This document shows, one piece after another, positions 16,261-25,250 of a stretch of 64,000 nt of DNA; positions within the stretch are counted from its first letter, which is position 1, and every line of letters starts with the position of its first letter. This stretch comes from Paenibacillus bovis (GTDB taxonomy: Bacteria; Bacillota; Bacilli; Paenibacillales; Paenibacillaceae). A model generated the notes under the pieces. It ran no database searches. It was not told where the DNA came from and saw only the letters and a list, made by a program, of their open reading frames with translations. Position numbers and translations under genes: made by a program. The DNA lies in NCBI RefSeq assembly GCF_001421015.2, contig NZ_CP013023.1:186001-250000 (forward strand). Direction: 5' to 3'.

Positions 16261-17361
16261 CTATAAGCCGGACCATTCCTCGATACACTGCAATAGATGC
16301 TCTATCGTCTCCCGGCGCTGGGCCAGCAGCTGGGAGTGCGGCCAGAGCGCCTTGGGCTGCTGCAGATCCCGCTCGATCAGCAGCAGCATCCACAGCGAAT
16401 ACAGTATCGCAAACCGGTAATAATCCCGGTAAAATTCACTGCTGTCCAGCGAGCGGCCTTTTCCCGGATCGCGCTGCTGACAATTGGACTGTACATATCG
16501 CTGCAGCACAAGCCGGCGAAGCGTACGATTCATCCTTCTCGGGAACAGCGGATGCGACATATCGAGCAGATGATATAGGTCCCAGTAAGGCAAAGCAGCA
16601 TGAGCATGTTCCCAGTCCAGCACAATCAGGCGGCCCTGCGGATTCATCCCATAATTGCCCGCATGCAGATCACCATGGGATAGGACACTTGCTGTATCCG
16701 GCTGAAAGTGAAGAAGATCTGCCTGCAATCTGTTCAACTGCTGCTGATCGGGTAGATGAGATCGGCTCTGATTACTGCCTTTTCCTGCAGAGGATATGGA
16801 GGATTCCTGCACACTTCGGGACAACAGCTGTATCGCCTGCTCCCAGTGCTGCAGCACTTCTTCCCTGACTACAGATAGCGGAGGCTTTTGCCCCTGAACA
16901 GGTAGTTCTGCAATATTTGCCAGCGGTATACGATGCCACTGCGCGATCAGCTCTGCCATCTCCAGTAGCACCTGCTCGGTATGACGATGATTCAGTTCCC
17001 CTATATCCTCCAGAATCAGCCAGCAGCCGGAATGGGTAGATCCGGGGGACGGCTGTATGGATGTATGCATAGATGCTTGTACCCTATCGGTTTCCGGAGT
17101 CTCCGTTATCGTTCCTGCCGAATATGCAATCAGTTGCGGATACACTTCCGGCAGCCATGGCATGATCTGACGATACACCCGGAGTTCGCGCATCACATCC
17201 GCTGCTGTAGCAAATGGCTTGTAAATATAGCTCTGCCCATTTTCCTTTAACCGAAATCGCTGTACCGACAGTCCGTGCAGACCGGTATACAGTACTTCGA
17301 TGTTGTCGGTCCATTGTCTATGTAGTTGTCCCTGCGAAGTAACGATAGATGTCCATTTCAC
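16261..17361 (-). CDS. APH/choline-kinase-like phosphotransferase
   Basis: 366-residue protein-kinase-fold small-molecule kinase. The catalytic loop is SHGDLHAGNYG (HGDxHxxN) and the metal-binding segment is IVLDWEHA. An N-lobe Lys candidate lies in YIYKPFAT. A low-complexity insert rich in Ser and Gln splits the lobes. GTG at 17361 is the start, 6 nt after AGGTGA; the internal ATG context is poorer. The co-directional SgrR-type regulator directly downstream suggests that the kinase product or substrate may be the regulator's ligand, which is an inference from position only. Confidence 0.8.
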   Translation of the reverse strand: MKWTSIVTSQGQLHRQWTDNIEVLYTGLHGLSVQRFRLKENGQSYIYKPFATAADVMRELRVYRQIMPWLPEVYPQLIAYSAGTITETPETDRVQASMHTSIQPSPGSTHSGCWLILEDIGELNHRHTEQVLLEMAELIAQWHRIPLANIAELPVQGQKPPLSVVREEVLQHWEQAIQLLSRSVQESSISSAGKGSNQSRSHLPDQQQLNRLQADLLHFQPDTASVLSHGDLHAGNYGMNPQGRLIVLDWEHAHAALPYWDLYHLLDMSHPLFPRRMNRTLRRLVLQRYVQSNCQQRDPGKGRSLDSSEFYRDYYRFAILYSLWMLLLIERDLQQPKALWPHSQLLAQRRETIEHLLQCIEEWSGL

Positions 17362-17485
17362 TTTGTTTCACCTGATTTCCGGTTGATTCCCTTTGATTAT
17401 GAATATCACTATATCACGGGAACAGCGCAGCGGCGAACTGGTCTGCTAGAGAACAACATCTTGATCTGAACCGATTTCTGTATAT

Positions 17486-17533
17486 AAAAAAGCAGCCCGC
17501 GTCCAGATAGATAGGAAGCGCGAGCTGCTTTTG
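17486..17533 (-). terminator. Terminator of padC
   Basis: AAAAGCAGC-CCGCG pairs with CGCG-AGCTGCTTTT around a loop of about 16 nt, with T-runs on both strands. Confidence 0.75.
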
Positions 17534-17598
17534 GATCAGATCCATTTATTTTACATATGGCCCTTGATGGGCAGGTACAGACAGGTAAAGTCAAAACA

Positions 17599-18096
17599 TT
17601 ATTTGGATTGCAGCGGCTTGCCGGCGCGGATATCGTCGGTCATGCCAGGGTAAGGTGCAATAGAGATCAGCTCTTCATTGTCCACACCTGCATTCTCGAT
17701 AAATGTGATATCGGCAAATTCCGGTACAACATACTTTGGATACGTCTCATATTTCAGACGGGATTCTTCCATCAGGGCGATATGATCGTTCTGGTAGCAG
17801 ACCGTAATCTCCGGATGTTCATGCACCCATTTCGGGAAGAAAATAATACCATGCATTCTTTTCTCATCTGGCATAAAATTAAGAGATACATCTGTGCCTG
17901 TCGGTTCGGTCCAGGATACTTTGTATACGCCTTCGGTCAGTTTTACCAGATCTACTTCCTGATCGCGTACCCAGCGTCCTGCGACCATACCGGAGTGAAT
18001 ACGGTAATCGATCGTATGGTCATTCTTGATATAAATCTCGTATTCCCAACCGTTCTCATACGTATAAATCATGTGACTGCCAACAAATTTGTCCAT
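17599..18096 (-). CDS. padC: Phenolic acid decarboxylase PadC
   Basis: This 165-residue cytoplasmic enzyme decarboxylates ferulic, p-coumaric and caffeic acids to vinyl phenols, detoxifying plant phenolics. I recognise the sequence as nearly identical to B. subtilis PadC over most of its length, and the known catalytic residues are in register (Tyr11, Tyr13, Arg41, Glu64). The start is the ATG at 18096 behind AGGAAGGTG; a frame running up to 18186 would add 30 residues not present in the family. The divergent padR gene and the palindrome between them indicate repression relieved by phenolic acids. Confidence 0.97.
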   Translation of the reverse strand: MDKFVGSHMIYTYENGWEYEIYIKNDHTIDYRIHSGMVAGRWVRDQEVDLVKLTEGVYKVSWTEPTGTDVSLNFMPDEKRMHGIIFFPKWVHEHPEITVCYQNDHIALMEESRLKYETYPKYVVPEFADITFIENAGVDNEELISIAPYPGMTDDIRAGKPLQSK

Positions 18097-18204
18097 GTTC
18101 AAAGCACCTTCCTCAGTGTAGTATCGTGTGTCCATTTTACCCATCGGCTGTTTCACGAACATGCAGGTTCTAAAATGCCGATTCAAATATGAGTTTTATT
18201 AAAA

Positions 18205-18222
18205 CGTGTAATTATTTACATG
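18205..18222. promoter_or_regulatory. PadR operator
   Basis: The inverted repeat TGTAA-TTAT-TTACA (18207-18220) within CGTGTAATTATTTACATG matches the ATGT-N8-ACAT pattern of PadR-family operators when read on the minus strand (ATGT-AAATAATT-ACAC). It lies between the divergent padC and padR genes. Confidence 0.75.
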
Positions 18223-18280
18223 TTTATATTAACATTATTTATGATGCATCGTCAAATAGTTCAAGGGGGATTATGACCTT

Positions 18281-18835
18281 ATGCGAGTATTAAAATATGC
18301 TATTCTCGGACTGCTGAATCGTCATGAATGCAGCGGCTACGATATCACAAGTCAATTTAAAGAAGAGATCGGACAATTCTGGAGCGCCAAGCACAGCCAG
18401 ATTTATCCGGAACTCAAAAAGCTGGTCGATGAAGAGCTGGTACAATTCCGTACAGTGATCCAGGGGGAAAAGCTGGAGAAAAAAATATATACGATTACTT
18501 CCGAGGGACAGCGGGAACTGATGGAATGGGTCAGTGCTTCTGCACCTCTGCCGGAGACAGAAAAAGATACATTTATGCTGAAAATGTACTTTATCGGCAA
18601 TCTGCCGAAGGAAGAAGCCCGCGAGCTGTTCGCGGATCAGCTGCGTCTGCGTCGGCACAAGCTGAAAGATCTGCAGCAGCGGTATGAAGGGCTGAAGCAG
18701 ACTTTTGGAGCAGAAGGTGCAGAGGTGACATTTGCCAATCCCCATCTGGGACATTATCTGGTACTGACCAAGGCGCTGGCCCGTGAGCAAAGTTATGTGG
18801 ACTGGCTGGAGGAGCATGTGCAGATCTTCGGATAA
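18281..18835 (+). CDS. padR: PadR family repressor of padC
   Basis: 184-residue transcriptional repressor. The N-terminal winged helix is nearly the same as B. subtilis PadR (MRVLKYAILGLL..., SGYDIT, FWSAKHSQIYPELKKL), followed by an alpha-helical dimerisation region with HYLVLTKALARE near the end. The family member represses padC and is released by p-coumaric or ferulic acid. It is divergent from padC and sits about 60 bp from the shared operator, so autoregulation is likely. The 3' region carries a purine-rich 22-bp minisatellite before its terminator. Confidence 0.95.
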   Translation: MRVLKYAILGLLNRHECSGYDITSQFKEEIGQFWSAKHSQIYPELKKLVDEELVQFRTVIQGEKLEKKIYTITSEGQRELMEWVSASAPLPETEKDTFMLKMYFIGNLPKEEARELFADQLRLRRHKLKDLQQRYEGLKQTFGAEGAEVTFANPHLGHYLVLTKALAREQSYVDWLEEHVQIFG

Positions 18836-18914
18836 AGAGCTTGTGTCAGGAGCTATTCTTGCTGCCACATTCTCTTCTTCCAGAGGGGTATAGAAAGAGA
18901 AGGAATTCACACTT

Positions 18915-19000
18915 CGAACAGATGGAAGTCACATTAAGCAGAGATGGAAAACAAGTTAAGCAGAGATGGAAGTCAAGCGACGCAGAAATGAAAATAACAA
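18915..19000 (+). repeat. Degenerate 22-bp minisatellite (four copies) after padR
   Basis: Copies begin at 18915, 18936, 18958 and 18980. The two central copies share AAGCAGAGATGGAA followed by AACAAGTT or GTCAAGCG. It is purine-rich on the coding strand and lies between the padR stop and the terminator. Confidence 0.7.
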
Positions 19001-19031
19001 AAAGGCATCCCTGACTGGGGATGCCTTTTAA
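18998..19031. terminator. Bidirectional terminator
   Basis: AAAAGGCATCCC (19000-19011) pairs with GGGATGCCTTTT (19018-19029), with T-runs in both directions, between convergent padR and the aldo-keto reductase gene. Confidence 0.9.
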
Positions 19032-19111
19032 ATATACATAGATGCATACATGCCGATTATCCTGATAAAGTATCTTGTCCAATCACATAACTATCCATGC
19101 AGCTGCTTTGC

Positions 19112-19960
19112 TCAGAATTCTTCGTATTCTGCAGGGTCTTGATCCCATAGCCTTTTGTTATCCTTGCTAAATGCGGAGATCGTCTTCATCTGTTCCTCAG
19201 TCAGTTCAAAGTCAAAGATGTTCAGGTTCTCCTGCTGATGCTCCAGAGAGCCAGCTTTGGGGATCGGTACAGCGCCCAGCTGGGTATGCCAGCGCAAAAT
19301 GACCTGGGTTGGCGTTTTGCCGTAGGCATCGGCGATCTGCTTGATTCCAGCATCTTCCAGTACACTTTCGCCGCGGCCGCGCCCGAGCGGACTCCATGAT
19401 TCGGTGATAATCCCATGTTGGCTATGGGCTGCACGCTGCTCTGCCTGCTCAAAATACGGATGCAGCTCTACCTGATTAAGCACCGGCGCAACGCCTGTTT
19501 CCTGAATAATGCGCTCCAGATGTTCCGGCAGAAAGTTGCTCACTCCGATCGAGCGCACATAGCCGCGTTTTTTCGCCTCGATCATCGCTTGCCAGGCTTC
19601 TACATACTTGTCCTGCTTGGGGTTCGGCCAGTGGATAATGTACAGGTCAAAGTAGTCCAGACCCGTACGCAGCAGCGACTCTTCGATCGTCACAAGCGCT
19701 TCGTCATACGCATGATGCCGTCCCGGCAGCTTGGAACAGATGCGCAGCTGTTCACGCGGTACCGAGCTTTCCTGGACCGCTCTGCCTACCGCACCTTCAT
19801 TTTCATAATTAAAAGCCGAGTCGATCAGCCGGTAGCCGGCTTCGATCCCCTGTTTGATTGATTCGACGCCCTTGTAGCCATTAAGCGAGTAAGTACCCAG
19901 CCCGATTGCTGGAATATCCAGTCCGTCATTCAGCTGGATAGTTGGAATATTTGTTGACAT
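19112..19960 (-). CDS. Aldo-keto reductase
   Basis: 282-residue NADPH-dependent carbonyl reductase of the (beta/alpha)8 AKR superfamily. The catalytic tetrad is in place: Asp47, Tyr52, Lys77 and His110 (LIDSAFNYENE, ICSKLPG, LYIIHWPNP). The coenzyme-binding end VPIPKAGSLEHQQENLNIFDF is also typical. GGAGG lies 9 nt before the ATG. The subgroup resembles AKR5-type reductases such as YtbE/YvgN. The substrate is unknown; a role in removing aldehydes formed from plant compounds would suit its place beside padC. Confidence 0.92.
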   Translation of the reverse strand: MSTNIPTIQLNDGLDIPAIGLGTYSLNGYKGVESIKQGIEAGYRLIDSAFNYENEGAVGRAVQESSVPREQLRICSKLPGRHHAYDEALVTIEESLLRTGLDYFDLYIIHWPNPKQDKYVEAWQAMIEAKKRGYVRSIGVSNFLPEHLERIIQETGVAPVLNQVELHPYFEQAEQRAAHSQHGIITESWSPLGRGRGESVLEDAGIKQIADAYGKTPTQVILRWHTQLGAVPIPKAGSLEHQQENLNIFDFELTEEQMKTISAFSKDNKRLWDQDPAEYEEF

Positions 19961-20278
19961 GTATAATGTCCTCCTTCCTTTTTCCCATACATACCCAATT
20001 AAACCAACGACCTATACAAAGAAACCTGCCTTTCCCGGAGGAAGACAGGTTGGCATTGGAGCAGGAACACTATATTACGATGCTGGGTACAGGAAGGATA
20101 TACTTTTTACGAACAGTCATCAGGCATCCGTATTGGCCAGATCCTGTGCTGTATTGGGTTGTTTTATTATTATTTTCTATGGAAGATCCATCTGTGGAAT
20201 CAGATATTTTCTGCCGCCGTAGATAAGCTTTTGCCATGTGCAGATTCTACAGTCTGGGCTGATAGAGCGATTAACCGA
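19961..20278. other. 318-bp intergenic region without a supported gene
   Basis: It lies between the start of the aldo-keto reductase gene and the stop of the UPF0316 gene, both on the minus strand, so it should hold the reductase promoter. A plus-strand open frame crosses it but has no ribosome-binding site or family-like sequence. Confidence 0.5.
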
Positions 20279-20794
20279 TCAACGCTTGATCGCCTTGGTC
20301 CAGAATCCGCCGTGGAATTCACGCGGCTCGACCATAATAACAAATGCTTTGGGATCTACAGCCAGAATACTTTTGTACAGATTATCCTGGTTTTTGCGCT
20401 TCGCCAGAATCTCCATCATGATCCGGTCGCCATCGCGACCCTGCCCGATCCATGAAGTCACGCCGTATCCTTTGTCACGCAGCACTTCGGCCAGACGGTA
20501 ATTTGGTGCATCGCTGATCACTTTGACGGTAATATAACCGAGCGCAATCTTCTCCTCAATCCACGAACCGAGCAGAATCCCCATACCATAGCCAATCGCG
20601 TACACAATCAGACTGACGACCTGATCCAGATAACTCAGCACCATATTGAGCCCCATCACATAAATAACGACTTCGATCGTCCCGATACTGGCGGCTACAT
20701 ACTTTTGCCCTTTCAGCGTCAGAATCGTCCGCAGTGTATAGGCTGTAACATACACAATCTGAATCAGAAAAATAAACAGCAAAATTTTAAGCAT
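20279..20794 (-). CDS. UPF0316 (YebE-like) membrane protein, DUF5698 plus DUF2179
   Basis: 171-residue protein with three N-terminal membrane spans (MLKILLFIFLIQIVYVTAY, VEVVIYVMGLNMVLSYL, VSLIVYAIGYGMGILLG) and a soluble C-terminal DUF2179 domain (AEVLRDKGYGVTSWIGQG... AFVIMVEPREFHGGFW). The architecture and motifs match the YebE/UPF0316 family, which is conserved in Bacillota and uncharacterised; DUF2179 resembles the cytoplasmic domains of YitT-like proteins. The ATG at 20794 fits the family N-terminus. The ribosome-binding site AAAGGTG is further away than usual (about 12 nt). Confidence 0.88.
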   Translation of the reverse strand: MLKILLFIFLIQIVYVTAYTLRTILTLKGQKYVAASIGTIEVVIYVMGLNMVLSYLDQVVSLIVYAIGYGMGILLGSWIEEKIALGYITVKVISDAPNYRLAEVLRDKGYGVTSWIGQGRDGDRIMMEILAKRKNQDNLYKSILAVDPKAFVIMVEPREFHGGFWTKAIKR

Positions 20795-21003
20795 AATGAG
20801 GTAAAACACCTTTCCGGGATAATCCCTTCGACTTGGAATTCTTTTGACCAAACTGTACGTCGTCGCAGCATTCAGCAGCCCAAAACCATCTCTTTTTCAG
20901 CTGCATCTCCGGTGTATAACCTCCGCCGGGTGCCTGAATCACTGATAAAATAAGAACATAAGTTCCCTTAATTGGAAAATATATTGTAAAGGAGCCGAAT
21001 GAT

Positions 21004-21345
21004 ATGTCTGTCATTGTACCACTGAGCGAGCAGTATCGGCAGCGACTGCGGCAAGCCTCCTGGCGAATGCAGTACCGTGCCAAAACCAGATTATATCACG
21101 AACATTTAGACTTGAACGAGCAAGTTAGCTACTTTTCTGCATCATCCGATGATATGGCTACTGTTCTATTGCGGGAGTGGATCGATACACTGCCTTCCGA
21201 GCAGGGCCGATCTATCATTGCCGGGCTATATCTGGAAGGACGAAGCGAGCAGGAACTTGCTGCCCGGCTGCAAATCAGTCAACAGGCGGTGAACCGATGG
21301 AAACGCAAAAGCTTACAACACCTCTCCCGGACGAACAATTTGTAA
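21004..21345 (+). CDS. Sigma-70 region 4-like protein (one half of a putative split sigma factor)
   Basis: A 113-residue protein whose C-terminal 60 residues read as a sigma-70 region 4 helix-turn-helix (LREWIDTLPSEQGRSII, LEGRSEQELAARLQISQQ, AVNRWKRKSLQHL). The N-terminal 45 residues are basic and helical and do not look like region 2. AAAGGAG lies 9 nt before the ATG. The gene overlaps the next small gene by 49 bp, so the two are translationally coupled. In B. subtilis SigO and RsoA form a two-polypeptide sigma factor split between regions 4 and 2; this pair has the same logic. An alternative is a simple DNA-binding regulator. Confidence 0.7.
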   Translation: MSVIVPLSEQYRQRLRQASWRMQYRAKTRLYHEHLDLNEQVSYFSASSDDMATVLLREWIDTLPSEQGRSIIAGLYLEGRSEQELAARLQISQQAVNRWKRKSLQHLSRTNNL

Positions 21346-21515
21346 TTCTGCTGGAACAGGCGCGCGGTCCAAGGGGACAGCAGGCTATGCTGGAGCTGCT
21401 ATCCTACTATGAACCGGAGATGCGCCAGCTCAGCCGCTATATGCCGATGGAACGAGAAGATGCGATGCAGGCGCTGCGATTGGAATTGATCGAAATGCTA
21501 AATGAAACATCCTAG
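21297..21515 (+). CDS. Sigma-70 region 2-like small protein (second half of the putative split sigma factor)
   Basis: A 72-residue protein beginning METQKLTTPLPDEQ. The core (AMLELLSYYEPEMRQLSRYMPMEREDAMQALRLELIEML) resembles the N-terminal part of sigma region 2, where a YxPL/ixxlar helix is followed by EDaxQELrlxlle. The start ATG lies inside the upstream gene in another frame with a weak GGCGGTG ribosome-binding site, which suggests coupled translation. A terminator follows at 21616. It also resembles the short helix-turn-helix_16-type proteins linked to conjugative elements, but no such element is near. Confidence 0.65.
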   Translation: METQKLTTPLPDEQFVILLEQARGPRGQQAMLELLSYYEPEMRQLSRYMPMEREDAMQALRLELIEMLNETS

Positions 21516-21615
21516 AAATACGCGTACAGGACAACTGTATCACTTCTGCAAACAAAAGAAATATAGAAGATAAATGATTAAGGATTAGGCAATGATTACA
21601 AACCGAATAATAAAT

Positions 21616-21646
21616 AAAGAGGGCATTGCTGGAATGCCCTCTTTTG
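21616..21646. terminator. Bidirectional terminator
   Basis: AAAGAGGGCATT (21616-21627) pairs with AATGCCCTCTTT (21633-21644) between the sigma-like pair and the FAD oxidoreductase gene. Confidence 0.9.
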
Positions 21647-21797
21647 CTGCTGGTTGTATTTATTATTTCCAAATAGATATTTGCGAGCATACCGCCCCGA
21701 TATCTAAATAACACGCTTGGCAGATAGATCGTTTGAACCTATCAAACTTGCTCTTACTCACTACTTGCCCAATGCTTGTTTGTCCGTTCGTCAATTA

Positions 21798-23405
21798 CTA
21801 CTTGGACGGCTGCAGCACTTCCTTCTCTACTTCTTCCGGCCAATGCAGCTGTACACCGCCAGCGGTCAGCATGTCCTGATAGCGGCTCACATGCTCGCTG
21901 GATTCGTATATTTCCTGCGGTGTCAGTTCATTCTGGATCGCATACGCTGCCAGATAACCGGCTGCTTCCCCGATATTCCATTCCACCGGATGCAAACGAT
22001 AGCAACCGCCGGCGATCTGGGTCATACTGATATTTTTGCAGGCAGGCAGCAGGTTTTTCATCCGTACCGGAATCAGTGAGCCGAGCGGAATCTCGAACGG
22101 GTAATTGGGAATATAGAACGTCCGGTGCGTCTTGACGGTCGGGTGCAGATCAAGCGAATAGCTGCCGATTCCCACACTGTCCTCGTAGCGCTTGATCCCC
22201 TGCTCACCGCGCAGCTCCTTGCTCACATCATGCTCGGTGATCGTGTACATGCCCTTGATCCGGCGGGATTCGCGGATATATGGCGCTTTGGCGAGTCCAT
22301 CTGCCGTACCGACAATATCGCCGCGCAGCCGGATTCCCGGATAGCCTTTGCCGCCATCCAGACGAGGAGCCTCGGTCTGCAGCCAGTACACGAGTGACAG
22401 GGTGAGCTGGCGAGCACTCTCCAGATTCGGAATCCGTTCCTGCAGCGGCACCCCGGTAACCGGGCCGGCATAATAATCGTTCATTGCCCAGTTAAGCAGC
22501 GACACCTCGGCACTCAGCTTCTCGGTCCAGATCGATGGATCGACGATACGGCGGTAATCCCACAGCGACGTCACGCCCTGTTCATTCGGCAGCAGGGTGA
22601 ATTCCTTGAGCTTGGTCGTATCATTCGCATCTGTTGCATACCAGCTCAGGATCGGATACTCGGAAAAGGACGGCGTGTACTGACGCCAGAACTCGTACTC
22701 TTCCGGCTTGTCGATTGTAAAGTCGCCGCCTTCGATATAATCGACTGCCGCCACATGCGTAATCGACTGCATATCCAGCGGATCAGCTTCTTCCAGGGCA
22801 TGAGGTTCATCGGTCTGGGATCTGGCTTCGGCACCGCTGACATATTCTGTACCGGACATTGGTAGCAGATCGCCTTCGTCGGTACCGTCCAGATAATATT
22901 GACCGATCAGGGTAGTATATTTCGGACGATAATGACCCAGCCGGTTAACGGTTATGGAGCGGATTGTGTCATGCTCTACGTCTACTTCGACCGGTACGGT
23001 CTGGTACAGCACTTCGATACGCTGGGTATTCACATATACCGCCAGCATATCTTCCAGCACCTGCAGCGCTACTTTGGGTTCATGAGCCAGTCGGCTGACC
23101 CAGCCATTGCCGGGATTCAGGATTGGATTGGTCAATGCTTCCTCGGTGAGCGGATAGTTGTTGCGATAGTATTCCCGTACGCGTTCCCGGAATTCGATAA
23201 AGGTCCCCGGTGCACCGATTCCTTGCTCAATCCAGCGGTGTTCATCCGGTGGAACGGCCTGGGAAGTGAGCTGTCCGCCGAGCCAGTCTGTCGGTTCGGT
23301 GAGAATAACATGCAATCCCTGCTTGGCGGCGGCGAGTGCGGCTAGTGTTCCTCCGAGGCTGCCTCCAATAACGATGACGTCGGCTTGCAGTGTATGTTGG
23401 TTCAT
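21798..23405 (-). CDS. FAD-dependent oxidoreductase (FAD_oxidored family)
   Basis: A 535-residue flavoprotein. The dinucleotide-binding motif is at the N-terminus (VIVIGGSLGGTLAALAAA), followed by TEPTDWLGGQLTSQAVPPDEH, a hallmark of the PF12831-type oxidoreductases found near sugar transporters. A second conserved region is near the C-terminus (PACKNISMTQIAGGCYRLHPVEWNIGEAAGYLAA). No signal peptide is present, so it acts in the cytoplasm. The start is the ATG at 23405 with AAAGGAG 9 nt upstream; a frame open to 23561 lacks family-like sequence. It is the last gene of a co-directional glycan-import block, suggesting sugar oxidation or modification, which is unproven. Confidence 0.88.
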   Translation of the reverse strand: MNQHTLQADVIVIGGSLGGTLAALAAAKQGLHVILTEPTDWLGGQLTSQAVPPDEHRWIEQGIGAPGTFIEFRERVREYYRNNYPLTEEALTNPILNPGNGWVSRLAHEPKVALQVLEDMLAVYVNTQRIEVLYQTVPVEVDVEHDTIRSITVNRLGHYRPKYTTLIGQYYLDGTDEGDLLPMSGTEYVSGAEARSQTDEPHALEEADPLDMQSITHVAAVDYIEGGDFTIDKPEEYEFWRQYTPSFSEYPILSWYATDANDTTKLKEFTLLPNEQGVTSLWDYRRIVDPSIWTEKLSAEVSLLNWAMNDYYAGPVTGVPLQERIPNLESARQLTLSLVYWLQTEAPRLDGGKGYPGIRLRGDIVGTADGLAKAPYIRESRRIKGMYTITEHDVSKELRGEQGIKRYEDSVGIGSYSLDLHPTVKTHRTFYIPNYPFEIPLGSLIPVRMKNLLPACKNISMTQIAGGCYRLHPVEWNIGEAAGYLAAYAIQNELTPQEIYESSEHVSRYQDMLTAGGVQLHWPEEVEKEVLQPSK

Positions 23406-23633
23406 GGCTGAAATCTCCTTTGGGTGCGAATTTGGCATGATCATTGTGAGAACTGGTTTGACTTTCAACTTCAGCTTTTGAGATTTCCTTTGGGATAGAA
23501 TAAGGATAGGCATCGCTTGTTTGCTTTTTCCAATGTCCACCTTCCAATATATCACTTCCATCTTTGTATCATTTATACCAGTTAAAGGATGTCCAGTTCA
23601 AGTTTGCTGCTTTCCGGGAATCGGTACCACCTC

Positions 23634-25250
23634 TCAATCCGCGTGTACACAAAGACCCACTTCGAACATTCGGTTCCATGGCATATAGCAGTCCATGATG
23701 CGAATAGAATGACCCTCCTGCTGCAAATGATCGCGGATAAATTGTTCCAGGGCTTCGCGGACGATCCGGGAGACATGACCGCGCGGGCCATCGAGCAGGA
23801 ATTTATCCAGACCCAGCTCCTGGATCGGTCCATTGCTGAGATTTTTGCGGACGACTGAATCGTAGCCAAAGTCTTCCACGTATCGCAGAGCCAGAAAATT
23901 CAGATGCTCCGGAGTCATCCCGTAATGGGTATAGATCATCGACTGGGCGATTACGGTGCCCAAAGTATTGGAACTGGTATTCCAGCCGGCGTATCCAGCC
24001 AGCCGGTACAGAATGCCACGCTGACGAAGCAGACTGAGCAGTTCCAGATCCCCACCATTGGCATAGGCGATATCCGCGACAGCGACAGCAGGACGACGCT
24101 TCTGCACCGTAGACATGACGGAATGAGCATCATTAGAGACGGTAGCGTGCTGTTCCGCTGCTTGTCCGCTGTGTTTGTAATGATCCAGCAGATAACCAGC
24201 ATATTCGACCAGTTCCACCAGATTGCGCTCGGTATCATAGCCAGCCGAAGGCTTGCCCTGATGAACCGCCTCGCCCATTTTCTCGCCCGGTGTATTCAGC
24301 AGCAGCACCAGATCGGCTTCGGACTGCGAAGAGACAATCATGCCGCCAGCCGCAACAATCTGGTACTTGAGCGTCTCATACAGACGCCGGTCTTCATACG
24401 CCGGGATTATATGCGGCCCTTCGACCGAGCCAAAACGTACATACACCGCAGGTACAGTGTTGCGCAAGTGGTTTACTATACGAGCGAGCAGCGTGCAGCC
24501 GACTTCATCCGCACCGGGATACATATACACACGCAGACCCAGATTTTTCTCGCGAATCGCTTCACGCACCAGCCGCTGATCTCTCGCTGTATATCCATAT
24601 GGCGCCGAATCATCCTGTGGAAAAATAAGAAAATCGATAATCCCTTCTTCCACATAACGGAGCGCGAGGCGGTTCGCTTCCCGGTTAACCGCGCGTCGTC
24701 CCAGATAATCATCCAGTACTTCCTGCGGCAGACGGGCATTGATACTGCTTAACTCTTCCTGTTCGGCAGGGTCCAGTCCATGCTCTTCATCCAGATGCTC
24801 CAGATAACCCTTGCGGAAAATCTCTCGGCCCCAGTCTGCATAATAGTCAGGTTCCTCATCCGAAGAAGAATACTGCGGACAGCGCATGATCAGTTGAAAA
24901 GCGTATACCACCAATTCCGGATTCTGCTCCTTCAGCTGACGCAGCTGCTCCATCCGGCGAGCAATCTCCGCCTGATCCAGCTCGTGTAGCCGCGAAGGAA
25001 CAATGCCTCCGTACAGCAGGGTATCCAGCGACAGCACCGCGCCTTTGGCACGCAGACATTCCAATTCTGTCCATGTCCACAGACGTGCTGTGTCAGCAGG
25101 CTGCTTTTTGTGACCCATCCATTCAAGCGGCGGACGAACAACTTTATAATCGGTACTTTTGCCGAGTTCATAGGGGAAATTATAATTGCAGGGACGCTCA
25201 TCCAGTGGCATCATTACGATTTTGCCATTTGTACCATGCGAAGAATTCAT
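23634..25250 (-). CDS. DUF4127 family protein
   Basis: 538 residues, starting just after the N-terminus with the family hallmark MMPLDERPCNYNFP. Other conserved blocks are LDTLLYGGIVPSR, IDFLIFPQDDSAPYGYTARDQ, MYPGADEVGCTLLAR and YAGWNTSSNTLGTVIAQ. Acidic and His/Asn-rich conserved motifs suggest an enzyme with a metal or sugar site, but the family has no established activity. No signal peptide is visible, so it is cytoplasmic. AAAGGAG lies 11 nt before the ATG. It sits between the two secreted paralogues and the FAD oxidoreductase, making it a candidate catalytic component of the locus. Confidence 0.88.
   Translation of the reverse strand: MNSSHGTNGKIVMMPLDERPCNYNFPYELGKSTDYKVVRPPLEWMGHKKQPADTARLWTWTELECLRAKGAVLSLDTLLYGGIVPSRLHELDQAEIARRMEQLRQLKEQNPELVVYAFQLIMRCPQYSSSDEEPDYYADWGREIFRKGYLEHLDEEHGLDPAEQEELSSINARLPQEVLDDYLGRRAVNREANRLALRYVEEGIIDFLIFPQDDSAPYGYTARDQRLVREAIREKNLGLRVYMYPGADEVGCTLLARIVNHLRNTVPAVYVRFGSVEGPHIIPAYEDRRLYETLKYQIVAAGGMIVSSQSEADLVLLLNTPGEKMGEAVHQGKPSAGYDTERNLVELVEYAGYLLDHYKHSGQAAEQHATVSNDAHSVMSTVQKRRPAVAVADIAYANGGDLELLSLLRQRGILYRLAGYAGWNTSSNTLGTVIAQSMIYTHYGMTPEHLNFLALRYVEDFGYDSVVRKNLSNGPIQELGLDKFLLDGPRGHVSRIVREALEQFIRDHLQQEGHSIRIMDCYMPWNRMFEVGLCVHAD

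Noticed and set aside
19942..20226. Plus-strand ORF between the aldo-keto reductase and UPF0316 genes
   Set aside because: No ribosome-binding site, no family-like pattern, and it overlaps the start region of a well-supported gene.
23405..23500. Two CCCAAAGGARATYTC copies upstream of the FAD oxidoreductase as a duplicated gene start
   Set aside because: Only the copy next to the ATG at 23405 is followed by a sensible start; the other leads into non-homologous sequence.
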